NCBI RefSeq assembly: GCF_900046475.1
Contig: NZ_FCOU01000012.1
Span: forward strand, 336,090-400,089
Length of the DNA stretch: 64,000 bases
DNA from: Collinsella ihumii
GTDB lineage: Bacteria > Actinomycetota > Coriobacteriia > Coriobacteriales > Coriobacteriaceae
Reading direction: 5' to 3'
Shown in pieces: positions 59,454 to 64,000 of the stretch (its first letter is position 1; every line of letters starts with the position of its first letter). The notes below the pieces were generated by a model that was not told the origin of the DNA, made no database searches, and was given only the letters and a program-made list of their open reading frames with translations. Made by a program: the position numbers and the translations under genes.

Positions 59454-59882
59454 ATGTCCAACGACGGCAAGAAGGTCCGCGCGCACTACCGCGGCACGCT
59501 TGACGACGGCACGCAGTTCGATTCCAGCTACGATCGCGGCGAGCCGATCGAGTTCACCTGCGGCGCCCATCAGATGATCGCCGGTTTCGACGCGGCGGTG
59601 ATGGATATGGAGGTGGGCGAGAAGAAGACCGTCCACATCCCGGCCGACCAGGCCTACGGCCAGCACCGCAAGGAGCTCGTCTTCAGGATTCCGGCCGACC
59701 AGGTGCCCAACATCGACCAGGTGCATGCGGGCGACCACGTCTACCTGTCCGGCCCCGCGGGCCAGCCGATCCCCGCGGTCGTGCTCGAGGTGAACGACGA
59801 GGGCGTCATGCTCGACGCGAACCACGAGATGGCGGGCAAGGACCTCAACTTCGAGATCGAGCTCGTCGAGGTGCTCGACTAG
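59454..59882 (+). CDS. FKBP-type peptidyl-prolyl isomerase (SlyD/SlpA-like)
   Basis: 142 residues from the ATG at 59454 (GAGG six bases upstream); ATGs at 59433 and 59448 are alternatives. The FKBP core is GTLDDGTQFDSSYDRGEPIE ... GAHQMIAGFDAAVMDMEVGE, with the insert-in-flap domain (ADQAYGQHRKELVFRIPADQ). It lacks the His-rich nickel-binding tail of E. coli SlyD. It catalyses prolyl cis/trans isomerisation and helps protein folding in the cytoplasm. A TATAGT at ~59390 may be its -10. Confidence 0.92.
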   Translation: MSNDGKKVRAHYRGTLDDGTQFDSSYDRGEPIEFTCGAHQMIAGFDAAVMDMEVGEKKTVHIPADQAYGQHRKELVFRIPADQVPNIDQVHAGDHVYLSGPAGQPIPAVVLEVNDEGVMLDANHEMAGKDLNFEIELVEVLD

Positions 59883-59927
59883 AGGCGAGCGATCCGCATC
59901 GCGCCGCGCTTCAAGCCGCTTTACCGC

Positions 59928-59963
59928 AAGCCCTGCACCGCTGTCCGGTGCAGGGCTATTTGT
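59928..59963 (+). terminator. Rho-independent terminator of the FKBP gene
   Basis: AGCCCTGCACCG/CGGTGCAGGGCT stem followed by ATTTGTTTG. Confidence 0.8.
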
Positions 59964-59972
59964 TTGCCATAC

Positions 59973-59999
59973 CAAACTCTTTGAGGTAGTATGAGTTTG
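59973..59999. promoter_or_regulatory. Inverted repeat CAAACTC-N13-GAGTTTG upstream of DtxR gene
   Basis: Seven-base perfect arms just upstream of the DtxR-family gene. It overlaps the promoter region (TTTGAG, later TATAAC at 60000). Candidate autoregulatory operator; not the classic DtxR consensus. Confidence 0.4.
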
Positions 60000-60033
60000 C
60001 TATAACTAACTAAGCGATCGAAGGGGTTGCGAC

Positions 60034-60390
60034 ATGCGGTTGCGCGAATCGGGCGAGGATTATCTCGAGGCTATCTTGGTGCTCCAGCAGGAGCGCGGAG
60101 CTGTTCGCGCCATCGACATCGCCGAGCATCTCGGGGTGACCAAGGCAAGCGTCTCCAAGGCCATGTCGACGTTGGAGGGCAAGGGATTCATCGAGGTCGT
60201 CAAGCGCGACGTCCGGCTCACCGAGGCGGGGGCGCAGGTGGCGCACGAGATCCTGGAGCGGCACGTCTTCTTCCGCGACCTGCTTATCGCGGCCGGCGTC
60301 GAGCCGGAGCTCGCGGCCGAGGAGGCCTGCCACATGGAGCACTGCCTGTCCGAGGACAGCTTCCAAAAGCTCAAGGCGCATATGGCCTAG
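60034..60390 (+). CDS. DtxR/MntR-family metal-dependent regulator, short form
   Basis: 118 residues; usual MntR is ~140 and DtxR ~220. Winged helix at ~1-65 (SGEDYLEAILVLQQERGAVR, LGVTKASVSKAMSTLEGKG). The dimerisation/metal region carries TEAGAQVAHEILERHVFFRD and EEACHMEHCLSEDS, with the expected Glu/His/Cys ligands. It senses Mn(II) or Fe(II) and represses metal uptake. Convergent with the P-type ATPase; no direct link between them. Confidence 0.92.
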   Translation: MRLRESGEDYLEAILVLQQERGAVRAIDIAEHLGVTKASVSKAMSTLEGKGFIEVVKRDVRLTEAGAQVAHEILERHVFFRDLLIAAGVEPELAAEEACHMEHCLSEDSFQKLKAHMA

Positions 60391-60403
60391 TGGTGCTATA
60401 AGG

Positions 60404-60468
60404 GACGGGGTCGTTTCACCCACGTCGGCGCAGCGCGCCGCCATGGGTTGAAACGACCCCGTCCCTAA
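60404..60468. repeat. GGGACGGGGTCGTTTCA palindrome
   Basis: Arms GGGACGGGGTCGTTTCAACC-like and complement with GGCGCAGCGCGCC centre; a few mismatches in the left arm. Same family as 39678. It separates the convergent DtxR and P-type ATPase genes. Confidence 0.85.
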
Positions 60469-60491
60469 ATGATCCACGGGAGCGCGGAGCT

Positions 60492-62402
60492 CTAGACCCT
60501 CTTCACCCGCATGGCACGCATCGCGTTCAGGATCGCGATGATCGCCACACCGACGTCGCCGAACACCGCGAGCCACATGTTCGCCACGCCGATCGCCGCG
60601 AGCAGCAGGATCGCGATCTTCACCGCGAGCGCGAACACGATGTTCTGCCACACGATGCGCATGGTCTTGCGCGCGATGCGGATGGCACAGGCGATCTTGG
60701 ACGGCTTGTCGTCCATGAGGACCACGTCGGCGGCCTCGATGGCGGCGTCCGAACCCATGGCTCCCATGGCGATGCCCACGTCCGCGCGGGTGAGCACCGG
60801 CGCGTCGTTGATGCCGTCGCCCACGAACGCGAGCTTGGCGTCGCCGCGCTCGAAGCCGAGCAGATGCTCGACGGCGCTGACCTTGTCGGCGGGCAGAAGC
60901 TGGGCGTGGACCTCGTCGAGCCCGAGCTTGCCGCCCACGGCCTCGGCTACGTCGCGCCGGTCTCCGGTGAGCATGACGCACTTGGTCACGCCGGCGGCAT
61001 GCAGGTCGCGTATGGTCTGCTCGGCATCGTCTTTCACCACGTCGGCGATCACGATGTGTCCGATGTAGCGGCCGTCGACCGTGACGTGCAGGATGGTCCC
61101 GGTCAGGTCGCATTCGTGCCAGCGGGCGCCGTGCTCGGCCATGAGCTTGTCGTTGCCGACCAGGACCACATGCTCGTCAACGTGCGCGGACACGCCGTGG
61201 CCCGACTCCTCCTTGACGCCGCGGATGCGCGCCTGGTCGATCTCGCCGGAGTACGCCTGGCGCACGGACACCGCGATGGGGTGATCGGAGAACGCCTCGG
61301 CATATGCGGCGTTGGAGAGCACGTAATCGGGGTCGACGCCCGTCTCGGGATGGATGGCGACCACGTTGAACGTGCCGTTCGTGAGCGTGCCCGTCTTGTC
61401 GAACACCACGGTATCGACCTTGGAGAGCAGCTCCAGGTAGTTCGAGCCCTTGACGAGGATGCCGAGCTTGGAAGCGCCGCCGATGCCGCCGAAAAACGAC
61501 AGCGGCACGCTGATCACCAGGGCGCAGGGGCAGGAGACCACCAAAAACGTGAGGCCGCGCAGGATCCAATCGGACCAGGCGCCCATGCCGAGCAGGGGCG
61601 GGATCACGGCGAGCAGCACGGCGGCGCCGGTGACGATCGGAGTGTACCAGCGGGCGAAGCGCGTGATGAAGTTCTCGGTCCGCGCCTTCTTCTCGCTCGC
61701 GTTCTCCACGAGCTCGAGGATGCGCGAGACGGTGGATTCTCCGAACGGCTTGGTCGTGCGGATGTGCAGCATGCCGGTCATGTTGATGCAGCCGGAGATG
61801 ACGTCAGCGCCCGGCTCCACGTGGCGGGGGATGGACTCGCCGGTGAGCGCGGCGGTGTCGAGCTGGCTTACGCCCTCGGTGATGACGCCGTCGATCGGCA
61901 CGCGCTCGCCGGGCTTGACGACGATGATGTCGCCGACCTGGACCTCATCGGGGTCGACCTCGACGAGCTGTCCGTCCTGCTCGATGTTGGCGTAGTCGGG
62001 GGCGATGTCCATCATGGCGCTGATGGACTTGCGGCTCTGGCCCACGGCGTAGCTCTGGAACAGCTCGCCGACCTGATAGAACAGCATGACCGCGGCGCCT
62101 TCCGCCATGTGCGGCTCGGCCTCGGGGAAAAACACCATGGCAAAGGCGCCGATGGTCGCCACCGTCATGAGGAAGCTCTCGTCGAACGCCTGGCCGTGGC
62201 GGATGTTGCGCCATGCCTTCTGTAGGACGTCGTAGCCGGCGATGAGGTAGGGGATGAGGAAGAGCGCGAAGCTTGCGTACAGGTCGCCGGGCGCTCCGAA
62301 GATGGCGCCGAGCACGCCGAACTCTTCGACGGCGTACACGACGATGAAGATGACGAGCGCGAGGACGATGCGGTTCCTCCAGCGCTTCTGTTTCTTGTTC
62401 AT
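60492..62402 (-). CDS. P1B-type heavy-metal ATPase (ZntA/CadA group)
   Basis: 636 residues. Transmembrane CPC motif in LVVSCPCALVISVPLSFFGG, phosphorylation site VFDKTGTLTNGTF, TGES actuator (TAALTGESIPRHVEPG), hinge FVGDGINDAPVLTRADVGIAMG. No N-terminal HMA domain: the protein begins directly with membrane helices. A separate HMA protein is encoded upstream at 62510-62728. CPC with a Lys/Asp-type last helix suggests Zn(II)/Cd(II)/Pb(II) export. It is the last gene of ArsR-HMA-ATPase. Confidence 0.93.
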   Translation of the reverse strand: MNKKQKRWRNRIVLALVIFIVVYAVEEFGVLGAIFGAPGDLYASFALFLIPYLIAGYDVLQKAWRNIRHGQAFDESFLMTVATIGAFAMVFFPEAEPHMAEGAAVMLFYQVGELFQSYAVGQSRKSISAMMDIAPDYANIEQDGQLVEVDPDEVQVGDIIVVKPGERVPIDGVITEGVSQLDTAALTGESIPRHVEPGADVISGCINMTGMLHIRTTKPFGESTVSRILELVENASEKKARTENFITRFARWYTPIVTGAAVLLAVIPPLLGMGAWSDWILRGLTFLVVSCPCALVISVPLSFFGGIGGASKLGILVKGSNYLELLSKVDTVVFDKTGTLTNGTFNVVAIHPETGVDPDYVLSNAAYAEAFSDHPIAVSVRQAYSGEIDQARIRGVKEESGHGVSAHVDEHVVLVGNDKLMAEHGARWHECDLTGTILHVTVDGRYIGHIVIADVVKDDAEQTIRDLHAAGVTKCVMLTGDRRDVAEAVGGKLGLDEVHAQLLPADKVSAVEHLLGFERGDAKLAFVGDGINDAPVLTRADVGIAMGAMGSDAAIEAADVVLMDDKPSKIACAIRIARKTMRIVWQNIVFALAVKIAILLLAAIGVANMWLAVFGDVGVAIIAILNAMRAMRVKRV

Positions 62403-62509
62403 GGTTCGATCACCTGAATGGGTCTATACTTGCCGTGTCAACGGTATGAGATGTGCCGGTTGATTCGAGCCGCCCGCGCCTGCCCGCGCGGGCGGCTTTT
62501 TCGTATCCT

Positions 62510-62728
62510 CTAACGCAGGATCTCGCAGTCGGGTTCAAGATCGGCGGTGAGCTTGACCACGCGGTCGAGCACCTCGTCGAACCGGTCGTCGGCGGCGGTG
62601 AGGGTGAGCTTTTGCGTCATGAAGTTGACGCTCGCCTTCTCGACGCCGTCGAGCTTCGAGATGGCGTCCTCGAGCTTCTGGGCGCAGTTGGCGCAATCGA
62701 TTTCGTCGAGCTTGAAGGACTTGCGCAT
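62510..62728 (-). CDS. Small HMA-domain metal-binding protein
   Basis: 72 residues. The metal site is LDEIDCANCAQKLEDAIS (C-x2-C, ~residue 12), within the beta-alpha-beta HMA fold. It likely delivers or holds metal for the P-type ATPase, which lacks its own HMA domain. SD GAAAGGAAC. Between ArsR and the ATPase gene. Confidence 0.92.
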   Translation of the reverse strand: MRKSFKLDEIDCANCAQKLEDAISKLDGVEKASVNFMTQKLTLTAADDRFDEVLDRVVKLTADLEPDCEILR

Positions 62729-62746
62729 GATGGTTCCTTTCGGTCG

Positions 62747-63124
62747 TTATTCGCAGATATGGCTCATGCCCTGGTTGAGCATGGTGTACACGTGGTCGTC
62801 GGCGAGCGAGTAGTTGATGTTGCGGCCGTCGCGCCGGAATTTGACGAGGTGCGACTGCTTGAGGATGCGCAGCTGGTGCGACACGGCCGACTGGGACGTT
62901 TCCGTCGCGGCGGCGATGTCGGCCACGCACAGCTCGCGGCCCATGAGGGCGTAAAGGATCTTGATGCGCGTGGTGTCCGAGAACACCTTGAACAGGTCCG
63001 CGAGGTCGTACAGAAGCTCCTCGTCGGGAAGGTCCTCAGGCGAGCAGGTCGTGGCGAGCTCCGCGGGCTCATGGGCGGTGGCCGTCATGTCTCCGCCGTC
63101 CAATTGTTGCTGTGGCGCGCTCAT
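62747..63124 (-). CDS. ArsR/SmtB-family metal-sensing repressor
   Basis: 125 residues. HTH at ~60-95 (ELCVADIAAATETSQSAVSH QLRIL region). FSDTTRIKILYALMGRELCV holds the alpha3-like CVA site with Cys, and the C-terminal helix DDHVYTMLNQGMSHICE provides His/Glu of the alpha5 (zinc) site. ATG at 63124 with GGAGG; ATG 63142 lies upstream of that SD. First gene of the efflux operon; two palindromic operators cover its promoter. Confidence 0.93.
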   Translation of the reverse strand: MSAPQQQLDGGDMTATAHEPAELATTCSPEDLPDEELLYDLADLFKVFSDTTRIKILYALMGRELCVADIAAATETSQSAVSHQLRILKQSHLVKFRRDGRNINYSLADDHVYTMLNQGMSHICE

Positions 63125-63140
63125 TTTTGCCTCCTTTCTC

Positions 63141-63202
63141 ATATGAACAGACGTTCATATTTCTGTCAGCTCCGATTATATGAGCGCATGTTCATATGTC
63201 AA
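63141..63202 (-). promoter_or_regulatory. Promoter and two ArsR operators of the metal-efflux operon
   Basis: On the minus strand, TTGACA (63197-63202) and TATAAT (63175-63180), both perfect, are 16 bases apart. Operator 2 (63178-63197, ATATGAGC...GTTCATAT, one mismatch) fills the spacer. Operator 1 (63141-63160, ATATGAAC-AGAC-GTTCATAT, perfect) lies between the start site and the ATG. Both match the ATATGAAC-N-GTTCATAT type of ArsR/SmtB operators. Confidence 0.88.
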
Positions 63203-63229
63203 GGGATTTTTCCAGATGATGGGTTGGCT

Positions 63230-63254
63230 GGGGACGGGTTCGTTTCAACCCATC
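63230..63254. repeat. Half copy of the GGGGACGGGTT palindrome
   Basis: TGGGGACGGGTTCGTTTCAA plus CCCAT; one arm only of the 39678/60404 family, running into the exonuclease terminator. Confidence 0.8.
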
Positions 63255-63260
63255 GCGCAC

Positions 63261-63307
63261 AAAAACGCGAGCCCTTGCCGGACGGTATTCCGGCAAGGGC
63301 CCGCGTT
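63261..63307 (-). terminator. Terminator of the exonuclease gene
   Basis: On the minus strand, ACGCGGGCCCTTGCCGG and CCGGCAAGGGCTCGCGT form a long stem followed by TTTTTG. Confidence 0.88.
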
Positions 63308-63331
63308 GCAAGCGGATATGAAACGTCTCGC

Positions 63332-63946
63332 TTACGCCTTGAACATGGACTTGCGATTGAACTCTGCCTGCACGGTGCGCAGCATGAGGTCTGTGTCGTC
63401 GAGGCCGAGGTGCTGCTCGGCGGCGTCGGCGGCAAGCGTGCCGCGGCGACGCGCCCAGTTCTCCAGGCTCGCGGGCGCGCTCTCGCGCGGCAGGGTGCGA
63501 ACCTCCTCGTCGATGGAGCGGCAGATCTGGCGCGTATCGATGGGCAGGATCTTGCCCGCGCGGCGCAGCTCGGCGTAACCGGGCAGATGCATCATGAACC
63601 ACGAATCCTCGAACGCCGCGTTGTGCGCCATGAACGGGTACTTCTTCATGAGCTTGATGAGCGTCTTGTGCAGCTCCTTGTCCTCGCGGAACGGCGTCTT
63701 GCCCTCGACGTCAGACCACGTGATGTGGTGGATGTCGGCCAAGGGGATGCCCGCCTCGCGGTACATCTCGGGCAGGCCGCAGTAGTGGGCCTCGGCATCG
63801 TGGGGCACCGCGTCGCTCGTGAGCTCCATGATCTCCCAGCCCACGTTGATGATATAGCCGCGCTCCGGCGCGCGCCCGGTGGTCTCGATATCGATGCCGA
63901 GCACGCAGCCCTTGATGGGCTTGCGGACCCATTCGACCGCGTCGCC
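63332..63946 (-). CDS. DEDDh 3'-5' exonuclease, N terminus lost at adapter junction
   Basis: About 204 residues remain. CVLGIDIETTGRAPERG carries the D-x-E (Exo I), FMAHNAAFEDSWFM the Exo II Asp, and EQHLGLDDTDLM the Exo III His/Asp, so this is a DnaQ/oligoribonuclease-like enzyme. The reading frame continues upstream into adapter sequence at 63947, so the true start is not shown; the bases after the adapter (63985-64000) may be another part of it or unrelated. Few residues seem missing before DIETTG. Confidence 0.85.
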   Translation of the reverse strand, partial: GDAVEWVRKPIKGCVLGIDIETTGRAPERGYIINVGWEIMELTSDAVPHDAEAHYCGLPEMYREAGIPLADIHHITWSDVEGKTPFREDKELHKTLIKLMKKYPFMAHNAAFEDSWFMMHLPGYAELRRAGKILPIDTRQICRSIDEEVRTLPRESAPASLENWARRRGTLAADAAEQHLGLDDTDLMLRTVQAEFNRKSMFKA

Positions 63947-63984
63947 CTGTCTCTTATACACATCTAGATGTGTATAAGAGACAG
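63947..63984. other. Exact Nextera mosaic-end junction (artefact)
   Basis: CTGTCTCTTATACACATCT joined to AGATGTGTATAAGAGACAG, 38 bases, a perfect match to two head-to-head Tn5 mosaic ends as found in mate-pair junction adapters. It is a sequencing-library remnant. Its translations give the well-known contaminant peptides MYKRQ and MCIRDR. Confidence 0.98.
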
Positions 63985-64000
63985 GCTCCAGGTAGTAAGA

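Overview
The window is about two thirds G+C. Its genes use strong SD motifs (AAAGG, GGAGG). Gene content points to an anaerobic, gut-type actinobacterium of the class Coriobacteriia, most like Collinsella: anaerobic NrdD/NrdG, tandem YhgE/Pip proteins, an NHLM-type peptide exporter, a TetM-like chromosomal GTPase, CW-binding repeats, and many GGGGAC palindromes. This placement is inference from gene content; no rRNA gene is present. No tRNA, rRNA or CRISPR array was found.

Layout. 1-1573: an AgrC/ComD-like sensor kinase (cut by the window edge) and its LytTR regulator. 1821-10504: adenine deaminase; a DeoR repressor divergent from an aldolase/two-dehydrogenase operon; two Cof-type HAD phosphatases; an ACT protein. 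10662-13734: ribosomal protein L31 with a structured leader, a flavin-type oxidase, and a cell-wall-bound SGNH esterase. 13896-18858: a complete three-gene NHLM peptide exporter (HlyD-like, C39-ABC, ABC) with no substrate gene beside it. 18907-26410: STAS protein, a broken GNAT gene, a metallo-beta-lactamase-fold protein, and two YhgE/Pip proteins with a divergent TetR. 26460-34070: an accessory stretch with MNT/HEPN, a lipoprotein, an esterase, a TetM-like GTPase, and a DUF4143 ATPase beside the wreck of a second one, bracketed by 279-bp direct repeats. 34328-47041: peptide-binding lipoprotein, amylosucrase-like enzyme, ketopantoate reductase, the transglutaminase/alpha-E/circularly permuted ATP-grasp trio, CDF transporter, an intact IS3-family element inside a palindrome cluster, and glycerol dehydrogenase. 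47637-52665: NrdR boxes, nrdD, nrdG, folE, an HD protein and folB. 52822-58644: AlbA_2 ATPase, YgjP peptidase, PIN/antitoxin pair, NERD protein, and a VanA-like D-Ala-D-X ligase. 59028-63946: a double-glycine peptide gene, FKBP, DtxR, then ArsR-HMA-P-type ATPase metal efflux and a DEDDh exonuclease.

The most interesting connection is between distant parts. The orphan 61-residue peptide at 59028-59213 has a textbook LSxxELxxxxGG leader, the signal cut by C39 peptidase/ABC exporters such as the one at 14400-16667. A ComD/AgrC-type kinase with a LytTR regulator lies at the left edge. These could form one export or signalling system, but nothing in the sequence links them directly.

A technical warning: three sites (about 19590-19627, 38400-38437, 63947-63984) carry the Nextera mosaic-end junction or degraded copies of it. 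Each one breaks a gene (GNAT, amylosucrase, exonuclease). They are sequencing-library artefacts, not biology, and the order of DNA across them should not be trusted without re-assembly.
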